A stretch of 64,000 nt of DNA from an uncultured Bacteroidales bacterium (GTDB lineage Bacteria; Bacteroidota; Bacteroidia; Bacteroidales; F082), in the NCBI GenBank assembly GCA_905236635.1, contig CAJOCJ010000006.1, forward strand, positions 64,055-128,054, given 5' to 3'. How positions within the stretch are numbered: position 1 is the first letter of the stretch; each line of letters begins with the position of its first letter. The notes under the pieces were generated by a model. It worked only from the letters and a program-made list of their open reading frames with translations, had not been told where the DNA came from and made no database searches. This document shows positions 42,445 to 51,045 of the stretch, piece after piece. Both the position numbers and the translations under genes were made by a program.

Positions 42445-43668
42445 TTATATATTTAGTTCGTTAATTTTCGATTTCTCAAACTTTTCTATGGCGTAGTTGA
42501 GGTCGACTACGAGTTCTTTTTTGCCTGATGATGGCATCTCGAACATGGCGTCGTTGAGGATAGCCTCGAGGATGGAACGCAGTCCGCGCGCGCCGAGCTT
42601 GAACTCTATGCTCTTGTTGACTATGAAGTCGAGCACTTCGTCGGTGATTGTCAATGAGATATCGTCCATTCCGAACAGCTTGGTAAACTGCTTGGTGATG
42701 GCGTTTTTAGGCTCGGTGAGTATGCGTTTGAGTGTCTCGCGGTCGAGTGGGTTGAGGTATGTCAAGATAGGGAAACGTCCGATGATCTCTGGGATGAGTC
42801 CGAACTTCTTGAGGTCGCTCGGCGCGATATATTGGAGCATATTGTCGCGGTCGATCTGTTTCTTGAGGTCGGAGCCGTAGCCTATGGCGTTGGTTCCCAC
42901 GCGGTTGGCTATTATCTTGTCGATGCCGTCGAAGGCACCGCCGGCAATAAAGAGAATGTCCTTGGTGTTGACCTGTATCATCTTCTGTTCCGGGTGCTTG
43001 CGTCCGCCTTGTGGGGGCACGTTGACGACGGTGCCTTCGAGCAGCTTAAGCATAGCTTGCTGCACGCCCTCGCCGGACACGTCGCGGGTGATGCTCGGGT
43101 TGTCGCCCTTGCGTGCTATCTTGTCTATCTCATCGATGAAAACGATGCCTTTCTCGGCTGCCGCGACGTCGTAGTCTGCCGCTTGGAGCAGCTTCACCAG
43201 GATGTTTTCCACGTCCTCTCCGACGTATCCCGCTTCTGTCAGGACGGTGGCGTCGGCGATGGCGAACGGCACGTGGAGCATACGCGCTATCGTCTTGGCT
43301 AACAAGGTCTTACCTGTTCCTGTCTCGCCAACAAGCACTATGTTAGACTTCTCGATCTCCACCTCGTCGGCGGTCTCTTGTTGGTTGAGACGTTTGTAGT
43401 GGTTATATACAGCTACTGACAGCACGCGTTTTGCGGGGTCCTGTCCGATGACGTACTGGTCGAGGAACTGCTTGATCTCCAGCGGCTTAAGAAGCTTGAA
43501 GTCGGGTGTGGCTACCTTGCTGCGGTGCGCAAGTTCGGTGACAAGCATCTCATGTGCGCGATCCACGCAGTCGCTGCAGATGAAACCGTTGATGCCCGCC
43601 AAAAGAAGCGGTACCTCGCTCTCAGCGCGGCCACAGAAAGAACAGTGGTTTTCTTGTTTTTTTGACAC
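42445..43668 (-). CDS. clpX: ATP-dependent Clp protease ATP-binding subunit ClpX
   Basis: AAA+ unfoldase that feeds ClpP. The 407-residue product has the N-terminal zinc finger [15 protein letters not shown]...ICSDC (about 9-34), Walker [18 protein letters not shown] (about 111-127), Walker [16 protein letters not shown], the [18 protein letters not shown] segment and the sensor-2 region [15 protein letters not shown]. Length and order are typical. It follows clpP after a 59-base gap containing a heptamer tract, in the order tig-clpP-clpX. Confidence 0.97.
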   Translation of the reverse strand: MSKKQENHCSFCGRAESEVPLLLAGINGFICSDCVDRAHEMLVTELAHRSKVATPDFKLLKPLEIKQFLDQYVIGQDPAKRVLSVAVYNHYKRLNQQETADEVEIEKSNIVLVGETGTGKTLLAKTIARMLHVPFAIADATVLTEAGYVGEDVENILVKLLQAADYDVAAAEKGIVFIDEIDKIARKGDNPSITRDVSGEGVQQAMLKLLEGTVVNVPPQGGRKHPEQKMIQVNTKDILFIAGGAFDGIDKIIANRVGTNAIGYGSDLKKQIDRDNMLQYIAPSDLKKFGLIPEIIGRFPILTYLNPLDRETLKRILTEPKNAITKQFTKLFGMDDISLTITDEVLDFIVNKSIEFKLGARGLRSILEAILNDAMFEMPSSGKKELVVDLNYAIEKFEKSKINELNI

Positions 43669-43697
43669 AGTAGTTTAATTAGATTAATAAGACAATA

Positions 43698-43729
43698 ATC
43701 TTTTAACTTTTATCTTTTAACCTTTAACT
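43698..43729. repeat. Heptamer tandem tract between clpP and clpX
   Basis: TTTTAAC, TTTTATC, TTTTAAC, CTTTAAC in period 7, touching the clpP stop. Confidence 0.72.
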
Positions 43730-44396
43730 ATTTATTCTTGATAAGAACTTCATCAACCATGCCGTATGCCTTGGCCTCTTCTGCTGTCATCCAGTAGTCG
43801 CGGTCGCTGTCGGCCCACACCTTGTCGTAAGGCTGTTTGGTGTGCAGGGCGATGATTTCGTAGAGTTCTTTCTTGATTTTCTGGATCTCGCGTGCTGTTA
43901 TCTCGATATCCGATGCCTGTCCTTGCATGCCACCCATAGGCTGGTGTATCATGATACGTGAGTGCTTGAGGGCTGAGCGTTTGCCATCGGCGCCGGCGCA
44001 CAGGAGAACCGCTGCCATTGAGGCTGCCATGCCTGTGCAGATTGTCGCCACGTCAGGCTGGATAAACTGCATGGTGTCGTAGATGCCGAGGCCTGCGTAC
44101 ACCGAGCCGCCAGGAGAGTTGAGATAGATCTGGATGTCGCGCTTCGGGTCGGCTGACTCAAGGAAGAGCAGCTGTGCCTGGATGATGTTGGCGACATAGT
44201 CGTCGATCTGGTCGCCCAGGAAGATGATGCGGTCCATCATCAAGCGTGAGAAGACGTCCATCTGCGCCACGTTGAGCTGACGTTCCTCGATGATGGTCGG
44301 GGAGATGTAGCTCGTGATGGTGTTGGCGTATTTCTCAAGGCCGAGGCCGTTGATGCCACGGTGCTTGGTGGCGTATTTATAGAATTCGTTATCCAT
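43728..44396 (-). CDS. clpP: ATP-dependent Clp protease proteolytic subunit ClpP
   Basis: Serine protease chamber of the Clp system. The 222-residue product has IIFLGDQIDDYVANIIQAQL, YLNSPGGSVYAGLGIYDTM, the catalytic serine in TICTGMAASMAAVLLCAG and the histidine in SRIMIHQPMGG; the aspartate lies in DSDRDYWMTAEEA. Its ATG overlaps the trigger factor stop by one base (TAATG), so the two are coupled. Confidence 0.97.
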   Translation of the reverse strand: MDNEFYKYATKHRGINGLGLEKYANTITSYISPTIIEERQLNVAQMDVFSRLMMDRIIFLGDQIDDYVANIIQAQLLFLESADPKRDIQIYLNSPGGSVYAGLGIYDTMQFIQPDVATICTGMAASMAAVLLCAGADGKRSALKHSRIMIHQPMGGMQGQASDIEITAREIQKIKKELYEIIALHTKQPYDKVWADSDRDYWMTAEEAKAYGMVDEVLIKNK

Positions 44397-45604
44397 TATT
44401 CTGCTTTTTTGGTGGTTTTCTTAGCTGTGGTCTTCTTTGCAGCTGGCTTCTTCTCGGCTTTTTCAGCCTTTTCTTCTTTCACTGCAGGTTTCTCTTCTTT
44501 CTTGGCAGTCGTTTTCTTGGCTGCTGTCTTCTTAGCTGGTTTCTCTTCCTGTGGAAGCACTGCCTTCACGAATCCTTCGTAGTCTGTGTCGATGACCTTC
44601 ACCTTCATGGCTTTCTTCAAGAATGCCGTGACTTTGTTGTCAGCTACCTGGTTCTTGATGTTCTCGCGCTGGTTCTCGTCTTTCAACACTGAATCGACGA
44701 TGCCGTTGAGACGTTTCTTCATGTCCTCATCCATGCCTGCGAGGTCGAGTTGGCCGAAGTACATCTTGGTCACGAACTCGCGGAGTTCTTCCTCTTTAAG
44801 GACGAGCTCTGGGTTGGCCTTGGCGATGTTCTCTTCGATGAGCTGCCATCTGAAGGTCTTTGAATAAACGCTGTCGTAGTTCTTCTCGACGTCTTCTTCG
44901 TTGATCTTGCCTTCGCTGTTAGCGACAATCCAACGTTTCAGGAATGCGTCAGGCATGTCAAACTTCACCTCGCTCACGAGTTTGTCGATGGCGTTGTTGA
45001 GGAACATGCGTTCTGCCTCAACGACGTACTGACGTTCCATCTCTGCTGCCACTTCCTTGCGGAATGCTTTCTCGTCTTTGATGTCCTTGGTAGGGAAGAT
45101 GAGCTTGAAGAGTTCTTCGTTGAGCTCTGCCGGTTTGTCGTCTTTCTTGTTGCCTTCCTGGATGCGCTTGATGGTCTCGCTAACTTCCTTGTCGGAAGCT
45201 TTGATGTTGTAGTCGTTGATAGCAATCTTTGCAAGGTCGACTTTGATCTCAGGTTTCAAACCCACTTCGAAGAAGAAGCTCATGGTGTCCTGAGTCTCAG
45301 GATCTGTCGGCTGCTGCTTGTCTGGGTCGCTGAGCGGGTAGCCCATGATGTCGAGCTTGTTGTCGAGGATATGTTTGTTGAGAGCTTCGGAGACCTTCTT
45401 GTTGAGTTTGTCGAAAGTGACTGCTGAGCCGTACATCTTCTCAATCATTCCGAACGGGACTTTTCCCTGACGGAAACCAGGAAGAGTGGCCTTGTGCTGG
45501 TAGTTTTTCAATTCTTTTTTAACGTCTTCTGCATAATCGGCTTTGTCGATGTCGATTTGAATTGTGGCGAGAAGGTCGCCTTTTGCTGTCTGTAATGTCT
45601 TCAT
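44396..45604 (-). CDS. tig: Trigger factor with lysine/alanine-rich tail
   Basis: Ribosome-bound chaperone for nascent chains. From the ATG at 45604 the product has 402 residues. The N-terminal ribosome-binding motif GFRQGKVPFGMIEKM is clear. The middle holds a divergent region where the PPIase domain would be (about 145-235), followed by the helical C-terminal chaperone arms. The last 45 or so residues are a repetitive KKTTAKK/EEKPA tail like histone H1, absent from standard trigger factors. In-frame upstream sequence to 45697 covers tRNA-Leu and cannot be coding. Confidence 0.93.
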   Translation of the reverse strand: MKTLQTAKGDLLATIQIDIDKADYAEDVKKELKNYQHKATLPGFRQGKVPFGMIEKMYGSAVTFDKLNKKVSEALNKHILDNKLDIMGYPLSDPDKQQPTDPETQDTMSFFFEVGLKPEIKVDLAKIAINDYNIKASDKEVSETIKRIQEGNKKDDKPAELNEELFKLIFPTKDIKDEKAFRKEVAAEMERQYVVEAERMFLNNAIDKLVSEVKFDMPDAFLKRWIVANSEGKINEEDVEKNYDSVYSKTFRWQLIEENIAKANPELVLKEEELREFVTKMYFGQLDLAGMDEDMKKRLNGIVDSVLKDENQRENIKNQVADNKVTAFLKKAMKVKVIDTDYEGFVKAVLPQEEKPAKKTAAKKTTAKKEEKPAVKEEKAEKAEKKPAAKKTTAKKTTKKAE

Positions 45605-45630
45605 TATCAATAATTTATTTAATATTTTCG

Positions 45631-45712
45631 TGCGGATGAAGGGACTCGAACCCATACTCCTGACGGAACCAGATCCTAAGTCTGGCGCGGCTACCAATTA
45701 CGCCACATCCGC
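45631..45712 (-). tRNA. tRNA-Leu (TAG)
   Basis: Minus-strand class II tRNA with acceptor GCGGATG/CATCCGC and discriminator A. The anticodon stem is CCAGA/TCTGG with loop CTTAGGA (anticodon TAG). It has a long variable arm and T arm GGGTTCGAGTCC. It lies 26 bases before tig, probably on the same primary transcript. CCA is not encoded. Confidence 0.95.
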
Positions 45713-45730
45713 ATGATTTTTTTGAGGGTG

Positions 45731-45738
45731 CAAAAATA
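45731..45738 (-). promoter_or_regulatory. -7 element for tRNA-Leu (and probably tig-clpP-clpX)
   Basis: TATTTTTG on the minus strand, followed at once by GCACCCTC, a G+C-rich start shared with two other tRNA genes here. Confidence 0.62.
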
Positions 45739-45784
45739 CAAAAATTTTTGATTATCAAGTGAATAAAATTCAACTTTTTTTTAC

Positions 45785-45792
45785 TAACTTTG
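45785..45792 (+). promoter_or_regulatory. -7 element for the DUF5723 gene
   Basis: TAACTTTG, divergent from the tRNA-Leu promoter. It lies 30 bases before the ATG at 45823. Confidence 0.6.
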
Positions 45793-45822
45793 CAGACTTT
45801 AATGATATTATTCAGCAATAAT

Positions 45823-47301
45823 ATGAAGAGAGCTCTTTCTGTTTTGTTTTTAGCATGCTTTTTTATCATAAGCAACGATGTCTCGGCCCAGTATCTTGGC
45901 ACTTCTACAAACTATTCGGGTTCGCGCGGTCGTGCCATAAACCCGTCGCTTATGACCACATCTTTTGTTTACGCTGATTTTGGGCTAAACCTCGGTGTTA
46001 TTGCATACAACGATGTTATTTATCTTCATGCCAGCGACTATCAGAATTTTATGAGAAGAGAATGGGTCACTTCCGATTATTATATCCACGGTAAAAAATT
46101 TGAGTTCGGCATCGACTTGAACGGAAGGCGCAAAAGTGTTTATGAAGCCCTTGATTTCAATATCCTTTCGGCAATGTATAACCCTAACGGGAAGACGGCG
46201 TGGGGTTTCTTTGTGAATAGCCGTGTCTATGCTAACGGTACGCGTATCCCGTGGGAGATAGCAGAAGCGGGTGCGGCTGGTATTGAGGAAGGTGATTTCA
46301 TCGGCCATAATTTTGTATCTAAAAATACTAAAATCGGTCTGATGGCATGGTCTGAGATCGGCTTGTCATATTCCAGAGTGGTCCGTGAAAGTTTTCAGGA
46401 TAAGATTGACGTCGGCGTAACTGCCAAAGGCTTGTTGGGACATGCCGGAGTGGGGGTGAATCTTAATCGTGTGGAGAAAAGTATTTTGAATAGGGACTCG
46501 GCAATGATTCATAAACTTGACATGACAGCTGTGATGTCGGGACCTGTTGATTATTCTGCAAGATTCGAAGACGGGGATGCAATATTCAACCCGGCTTATA
46601 TAGTGAGTGGACTCGGTGCCGGTTTCGATATAGGTGTCACATATACCCGTAAAAGAGAAGACAAGATACATCCTACGGTAAAACGTCCATGTACCGCCAA
46701 GAGAGACTATTATTATTGGAGGATTGGAGCGTCGTTGCTGGATGTGGGAGCTATCAGTTTCTTTAAAAACACGCAGAATTATAATCTGCAGAGCGATGAA
46801 GACAAGCTTTTCGACGTGACGACTCTTGAAGGGGTGGAGACGTTTGACCAGATGATGGACACGCTTTGTTCTGTGTTTTACGATGATCCGTCGGAAGCTA
46901 AATCGGAAGATGGGTATCTCATGGGATTGCCAACGGCGGCAAGTCTTCAGTTCGATTATAGCATAACAAAGAACTTTTATGTCAATGCCACATGGATACA
47001 GCCGTTGAGGTTCTTCAAATACTCGGCCAGACGTGCTGCCATGCTTGTGGTTGAGCCGCGTTATGAGTCGAGTTACTTCGATTTTGCGGTGCCGGTGACA
47101 CTGTACAACTATCAGAAAATCTTTGTCGGAGCGGAGGCGCGGCTGGCATTCCTGACTATAGGAACACACAACATCTTCAATTTCATAGGTGTTGGCGAGT
47201 CATATGGCCTCGATGTGTATGTGGCTTTGAAGTTTAACCTCTATAAGGAGAAATGTTTCGGCAGCGATAGAGACGCATGCTGGAACGCCGATTTCAGATA
47301 A
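45823..47301 (+). CDS. DUF5723 family outer-membrane protein
   Basis: The 492-residue protein (ATG at 45823) has a signal peptide (KRALSVLFLACFFIISNDVSAQ) and then YLGTSTNYSGSRGRAINPSLM, the opening typical of DUF5723 proteins in Bacteroidetes. The rest is a series of beta strands with aromatic ends, consistent with an outer-membrane barrel, ending ESYGLDVYVALKFNLYKEKCF and a short tail. Function is unknown. It has its own promoter and stands alone, converging on the permease gene one base away. Confidence 0.8.
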   Translation: MKRALSVLFLACFFIISNDVSAQYLGTSTNYSGSRGRAINPSLMTTSFVYADFGLNLGVIAYNDVIYLHASDYQNFMRREWVTSDYYIHGKKFEFGIDLNGRRKSVYEALDFNILSAMYNPNGKTAWGFFVNSRVYANGTRIPWEIAEAGAAGIEEGDFIGHNFVSKNTKIGLMAWSEIGLSYSRVVRESFQDKIDVGVTAKGLLGHAGVGVNLNRVEKSILNRDSAMIHKLDMTAVMSGPVDYSARFEDGDAIFNPAYIVSGLGAGFDIGVTYTRKREDKIHPTVKRPCTAKRDYYYWRIGASLLDVGAISFFKNTQNYNLQSDEDKLFDVTTLEGVETFDQMMDTLCSVFYDDPSEAKSEDGYLMGLPTAASLQFDYSITKNFYVNATWIQPLRFFKYSARRAAMLVVEPRYESSYFDFAVPVTLYNYQKIFVGAEARLAFLTIGTHNIFNFIGVGESYGLDVYVALKFNLYKEKCFGSDRDACWNADFR

Positions 47302-47302
47302 T

Positions 47303-48394
47303 CTATTTTTTCACGTTTAACGCTTCGCGTAAGGCGTTGCCCATCAACATGAATGCAAGCACCAGCAGCATGATGGCGATGCCTGGGAGGATGGCGAGAT
47401 ATGCGTCGTTGAGGATGATATATGCGTAGTTTTCCTTGATCATCGAACCCCACGACGGCATTGGAGGCTGTACGCCGATGCCAAGGAAGCTCAAGCCTGC
47501 CTCAAGGAGAATCGCAGTGGCAAAGTTAGCCGCCGAGATGACTATTATCGGGTTGATGATGTTAGGGATGATATGCCGGATAATGATGCGCGCGTTCTTG
47601 AAACCGAGAGCGCGTCCTGCCTCGACGAAAGTGGTCTCGCGGATTGACAAAATCTGTCCTCTGGTGACGCGCGCCACCTCGACCCACATGGTAAGTCCGA
47701 CGGCTATGAAAACCTGTACCACGCCCTTGCCGAGAGCAAAGGTTATCGCTATGACTATCAACAATGTAGGTAGCGACCACACCACGTTGATGAGCCACAT
47801 GGTGATGTCGTCGACACGTCCGCGGAAGAAGCCGCCGAGGCCCCCGATGAAGAGGCCGATGACGACGGAGAGCAGCACCGCTATGAAGCCCACACTGAAG
47901 CTGATGCGGGTGCCGAGGACGAGGCGGCTTAAAAAGTCGCGTCCGAACTGGTCGGTGCCAAGGTAGTACTTACGGTGAACTACAGGATTCTCAGGCAAAA
48001 GACTGTTGTCGATGACTTCCTCCTGCACTGCGCCTTCATGCTCTGGGTTGAAGATGTAAGCAATAGCAGATTTTTCGCCAAATCTCACGGAATCAACTGG
48101 AATCTGAAGGTATGGCGAGGGCTGTCCGTTGGCGAGTTTATGCCAGAATCCGACTTTCTCCACCTGTGTCGGTTTGTTGACAAGCAAGATGTCCACTTCG
48201 AAGCCCGGTTTCTGAGTTGAAATTTCCAGAATCTGGGTGTTGGCATCGGGAGTGTTGTCGGGGATAATGAAATAGGCGAAGAGTGCCATCACTGCGCATA
48301 AGATAATGAAAATCAACGAGATCATGCCCGCGATGTTTTTTTTGAAACGTCGCCACGCAATCTGCGAAGGGGAGAGAAACTCGTTGTTTTTCAT
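47303..48394 (-). CDS. ABC transporter permease, OppC/DppC type
   Basis: Inner-membrane permease for peptides or similar solutes. The 363-residue protein has the N-terminal OppC segment (SPSQIAWRRFKKNIAGMISLIFIILC, split at the first helix). An enlarged periplasmic loop (about 45-130) precedes the YLGTDQFGRDFLSRLVLGTRIS signature. The EAA loop is VEAGRALGFKNARIIIRHIIPN, and GLSFLGIGVQPPMPSWGSMI follows. The partner OppB, ATPases and binding protein are not in the window. Confidence 0.92.
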   Translation of the reverse strand: MKNNEFLSPSQIAWRRFKKNIAGMISLIFIILCAVMALFAYFIIPDNTPDANTQILEISTQKPGFEVDILLVNKPTQVEKVGFWHKLANGQPSPYLQIPVDSVRFGEKSAIAYIFNPEHEGAVQEEVIDNSLLPENPVVHRKYYLGTDQFGRDFLSRLVLGTRISFSVGFIAVLLSVVIGLFIGGLGGFFRGRVDDITMWLINVVWSLPTLLIVIAITFALGKGVVQVFIAVGLTMWVEVARVTRGQILSIRETTFVEAGRALGFKNARIIIRHIIPNIINPIIVISAANFATAILLEAGLSFLGIGVQPPMPSWGSMIKENYAYIILNDAYLAILPGIAIMLLVLAFMLMGNALREALNVKK

Positions 48395-48411
48395 TTGGCA
48401 TTATTTTCATG

Positions 48412-48419
48412 CAAAAATA
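48412..48419 (-). promoter_or_regulatory. -7 element for the permease
   Basis: TATTTTTG on the minus strand, 17 bases before the ATG. Confidence 0.6.
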
Positions 48420-48433
48420 CAAATTTTTTAAAT

Positions 48434-48463
48434 GAGATTTCTCCACTTCGGTCGAAATGACGG
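48434..48463. repeat. Half copy of the CGTCATTTCGA/TCGAAATGACG family
   Basis: GAGATTTCTCCACTTCGG followed by TCGAAATGACGG, the right half only, between divergent permease and dapD promoters. Confidence 0.75.
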
Positions 48464-48473
48464 AATAATTTAT

Positions 48474-48481
48474 TATTTTTG
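48474..48481 (+). promoter_or_regulatory. -7 element for dapD
   Basis: TATTTTTG, 14 bases before the ATG. Confidence 0.65.
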
Positions 48482-48495
48482 CAAAAATTATTGTC

Positions 48496-49305
48496 ATGAA
48501 CACGATGAAGGACATCATAGAAAAAGCATGGGACGACAGGTCGCTGTTGGCGAAAAACGAGACGAGAGACGCCGTCCGTGAGGTGGTGAGGCTGCTTGAC
48601 AGAGGCGAGGTCCGCATAGCGGAAAAGGTTGACGGCCAATGGGTTGTGAACGAATGGCTGAAGAAAGCGGTCATCATGTTTTTTCCTATCAACGACATGG
48701 AGGTGTCGAAGAGCGGCATCTTCGAATATTACGACAAGATCCCGTTGAAGAGCGGCTTCGAGCAGGCAGGAGTGCGTGTCGTGCCGCCGGCGACGGTGCG
48801 TTACGGCGCTTTCGTCGAGAGTGGAGCGGTGCTGATGCCCTCATATATTAATATAGGTGCGTATGTCGCCGGCGGCACTATGGTCGACACCTGGGCTACC
48901 GTAGGCTCGTGCGCACAGATAGGCAGAAACGTGCATCTCAGCGGCGGCGTGGGCATAGGCGGAGTGCTTGAGCCAGTGCAGGCGGCTCCGGTGATCATCG
49001 AAGACAACTGCTTCATCGGATCGAGATGTATCGTGGTGGAAGGCGTGAGGATAGAAGAAGAGGCTGTGCTAGGCGCTAACACCGTCATCACACAGTCGAC
49101 GAAGATCATCGACGTGACGGGAAGCGAGCCGATAGAGTACAAAGGCGTGGTGCCGGCACGCTCGGTGGTGGTGCCTGGAACGTTTACAAAACACTTCCCG
49201 GCAGGCGACTACCAGGTGGCTTGTGCGTTGATAATCAAGAAGAGAAACGAGTCGACGGATAAAAAAACATCTCTCAACGAAGCGTTAAGAGATGTTCAAG
49301 TTTGA
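48496..49305 (+). CDS. dapD: Tetrahydrodipicolinate N-succinyltransferase
   Basis: DapD acylates tetrahydrodipicolinate in the lysine and meso-diaminopimelate pathway. The 269-residue product has an N-terminal helical part and a left-handed beta-helix with hexapeptide repeats (PSYINIGAYVAGGTMVDTWA, GSCAQIGRNVHLSGGVGIGG, VIIEDNCFIGSRCIVVEGVR). The motifs are typical. It agrees with the DAP-type MurE at 55816. The last codons overlap a hairpin that terminates the opposing tRNA-His gene. Confidence 0.96.
   Translation: MNTMKDIIEKAWDDRSLLAKNETRDAVREVVRLLDRGEVRIAEKVDGQWVVNEWLKKAVIMFFPINDMEVSKSGIFEYYDKIPLKSGFEQAGVRVVPPATVRYGAFVESGAVLMPSYINIGAYVAGGTMVDTWATVGSCAQIGRNVHLSGGVGIGGVLEPVQAAPVIIEDNCFIGSRCIVVEGVRIEEEAVLGANTVITQSTKIIDVTGSEPIEYKGVVPARSVVVPGTFTKHFPAGDYQVACALIIKKRNESTDKKTSLNEALRDVQV
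49261..49295 (-). terminator. Terminator of tRNA-His, embedded in the 3' end of dapD
   Basis: On the minus strand ACATCTCT (49295-49288) and AGAGATGT (49274-49267) form a perfect 8-bp stem, followed by a run of seven T (49267-49261). The same bases encode the C-terminal residues KKTSLNEALRDV of DapD. Confidence 0.8.
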
Positions 49306-49306
49306 G

Positions 49307-49381
49307 GGTAGAAGGTCGGATTCGAACCGACGACCCACGGAACCACAATCCGGTACTCTAACCAGCTGAGCTACATCTACC
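49307..49381 (-). tRNA. tRNA-His (GTG)
   Basis: Minus-strand cloverleaf with the extra 5' G at -1 opposite discriminator C73, the hallmark of histidine tRNA. The acceptor is GTAGATG/CTTCTAC with one T-T mismatch, the anticodon loop TTGTGGT (GTG), and the T arm GTCGG-TTCGAAT-CCGAC. CCA is not encoded. Confidence 0.95.
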
Positions 49382-49410
49382 ATCTGTTCCGTTATTGCGG
49401 AATGCGGGTG

Positions 49411-49418
49411 CAAAAGTA
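49411..49418 (-). promoter_or_regulatory. -7 element for tRNA-His
   Basis: TACTTTTG on the minus strand followed by GCACCCGC. The leader contains a small TTCCG...CGGAA hairpin. Confidence 0.58.
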
Positions 49419-49451
49419 CACATTTTTTTAATACATCAGCAAAAAATTCAT

Positions 49452-49459
49452 TATTTTTG
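49452..49459 (+). promoter_or_regulatory. -7 element for ruvX
   Basis: TATTTTTG, 17 bases before the ATG at 49477. Confidence 0.65.
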
Positions 49460-49476
49460 CAAAAATTTTTTCAGGA

Positions 49477-49893
49477 ATGGGCAGAATAATGGCAATTGAT
49501 TATGGCAGAAAGCGTTGCGGCATCGCCGTGACCGACCCCTTGCGTATCATCGCCAACGGATTGACGACGGTGAGGGCGTGCGATTTGATAGCTTTTATTC
49601 AGGATTATGTGCAGAAGGAACAAGTGGATGAGATAGTGGTGGGCGAGCCGAAGGACATGCACAACAACCCTTCGGAGTCGGCACAATATATCGAGCCGTT
49701 TCTGAAACAGCTGAAAAAAGTTCTGCCAGAGATGGAAATAAAACGATTCGACGAACGTTTTACCTCTGTGATGGCGCATCAGACCATGATTGACGCGGGT
49801 CTGGGCAAGAAGCAGCGTCAGAACAAGGAACTCGTAGATACTATAAGCGCGACGATAATTTTGCAGTCGTATATGGCGTCTGTTAAAGTTTAG
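49477..49893 (+). CDS. ruvX: Putative pre-16S rRNA nuclease / Holliday junction resolvase YqgF
   Basis: RNase H-fold nuclease of 138 residues implicated in 16S rRNA 5' maturation and formerly in Holliday junction resolution. It has AIDYGRKRCGIAVTDPL with the catalytic aspartate (residue 6), VDEIVVGEPKDMHNNPS with the glutamate, and FDERFTSVMAHQTM. It has the usual length. It is first in a plus-strand run with def and a TPR lipoprotein. Confidence 0.92.
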   Translation: MGRIMAIDYGRKRCGIAVTDPLRIIANGLTTVRACDLIAFIQDYVQKEQVDEIVVGEPKDMHNNPSESAQYIEPFLKQLKKVLPEMEIKRFDERFTSVMAHQTMIDAGLGKKQRQNKELVDTISATIILQSYMASVKV

Positions 49894-49894
49894 A

Positions 49895-49948
49895 GTTTGG
49901 AGTTTAAAGTTTAGAGTAGTCTTAAAGTTGAAAGTTAAAAGATAATAG
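49895..49948. repeat. Heptamer-type tract between ruvX and def
   Basis: AGTTTAG, AGTTTGG, AGTTTAA, AGTTTAG in period 7, then degenerate AAAGTTGAAAGTTAAAAG. Confidence 0.7.
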
Positions 49949-49952
49949 AGAA

Positions 49953-50522
49953 ATGGTATTACCTGTAGTGGCATATGGTCATCCGGTTTTGAAACATGTG
50001 GCCGAAGATATTGAAGAGAACAGTGCTGAGATTCAGCAACTTATAGCCGATATGTTCGAGACTATGTATTACACCGATGGCGTGGGATTGGCAGCTCCGC
50101 AAATCAACAAGTCAATACGGCTTTTTGTGATGGACAGCGACCCGTTCAAGGACAAATATCCTGAGGGAGCCGGCGTGAAGAAAGTGTTCATCAACCCAGA
50201 AATCATTGAGCTTTCGGGCGAGTCTTGGACTTTCAGGGAAGGCTGTCTGAGTCTGCCTGACATGGGCGAGGACGTGGAGCGGCCGAGCAAGGTCTTGATC
50301 AATTATCTGGATGAGAATTTTGTCGAACACGAAGATGAGTTCGACGGCATAGTGGCACGCGTCATACAGCATGAATACGACCACCTCGAAGGGAAGTGCT
50401 ATGTCGACAGAATCAGTCCGATGCGTAAGATGTTGCTGAAGAATAAGTTACGTAACATTTCAGAAGGTAATGTCGATGTGGATTATAAGATGATTTTCCC
50501 GAATAAAAAACATAAAAGATAG
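49953..50522 (+). CDS. def: Peptide deformylase
   Basis: Removes the N-formyl group from new proteins. The 189-residue metalloenzyme shows all three family motifs: GVGLAAPQINKS (about 44-55), EGCLSLPDMG with the metal cysteine, and VIQHEYDHLEGKCYVDR with the HExxH-type histidines and glutamate. The proximal gap to ruvX is a repeat tract. The 3' gap to the lipoprotein has an 8-base repeat. Confidence 0.96.
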   Translation: MVLPVVAYGHPVLKHVAEDIEENSAEIQQLIADMFETMYYTDGVGLAAPQINKSIRLFVMDSDPFKDKYPEGAGVKKVFINPEIIELSGESWTFREGCLSLPDMGEDVERPSKVLINYLDENFVEHEDEFDGIVARVIQHEYDHLEGKCYVDRISPMRKMLLKNKLRNISEGNVDVDYKMIFPNKKHKR

Positions 50523-50540
50523 TTTAATAGTTTAATAGAA
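50521..50540. repeat. Short 8-mer tract after def
   Basis: AGTTTAAT repeated twice, the same unit as in the tract at 53299. Confidence 0.55.
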
Positions 50541-50547
50541 TTAAGAG

Positions 50548-51045
50548 ATGAAGAGATTAGTTTTAATATTATTAGTGGCGTTGTTTTTCGTAGGTTGCAA
50601 CAGTTACGACCCGACGCAGAGAATCGAGAAATTGGAAAAAGAGGTCTTGTCCGATGACAATGCCATTGTTCCAGAGGCTGCAAGTGAGCTGGTACAAGCG
50701 TATTGCGATTTCGCTGATGCCAATCCGAATGATGAAATGGCCCCAGAATATTTGTTCAAGGCGATGGATGTGTCGATGAACCTCAACGAGCCACAACGCA
50801 CCATCTCAATTATCGACAGATTGATTAACGATTATCCTGATTATCCTAACACTCAGGCGGCTTTGTTTGTGAAGGCGTTCATTTTTGAGACCAAATATGG
50901 TAACCTCGACATGGCGAAGAAACTTTACGAGCAATATCTGGAAAAATATCCTGATGGCGCTTTTGCAGAGAGTTGCAGGGCTTCCATCGAGAACCTGGGA
51001 TTGTCGCCAGAGGAGCTGGTGAAGAAGTTTGAGGCTCAGGAATAA
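50548..51045 (+). CDS. Small lipoprotein with tetratricopeptide-like repeats
   Basis: The 165-residue product has a lipoprotein signal ([16 protein letters not shown], cysteine at residue 17) and an all-helical mature part with two TPR-like units (about 60-95 and 97-145; [40 protein letters not shown]). This resembles short BamD-like or YbgF-like envelope scaffolds. The specific partner is unknown. Its last 10 bases overlap the end of engB on the other strand. Confidence 0.8.
   Translation: MKRLVLILLVALFFVGCNSYDPTQRIEKLEKEVLSDDNAIVPEAASELVQAYCDFADANPNDEMAPEYLFKAMDVSMNLNEPQRTISIIDRLINDYPDYPNTQAALFVKAFIFETKYGNLDMAKKLYEQYLEKYPDGAFAESCRASIENLGLSPEELVKKFEAQE

Noticed and set aside
45605-45697. 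N-terminal extension of trigger factor
   Set aside because: It would translate through tRNA-Leu; the ATG at 45604 gives the canonical N-terminus.
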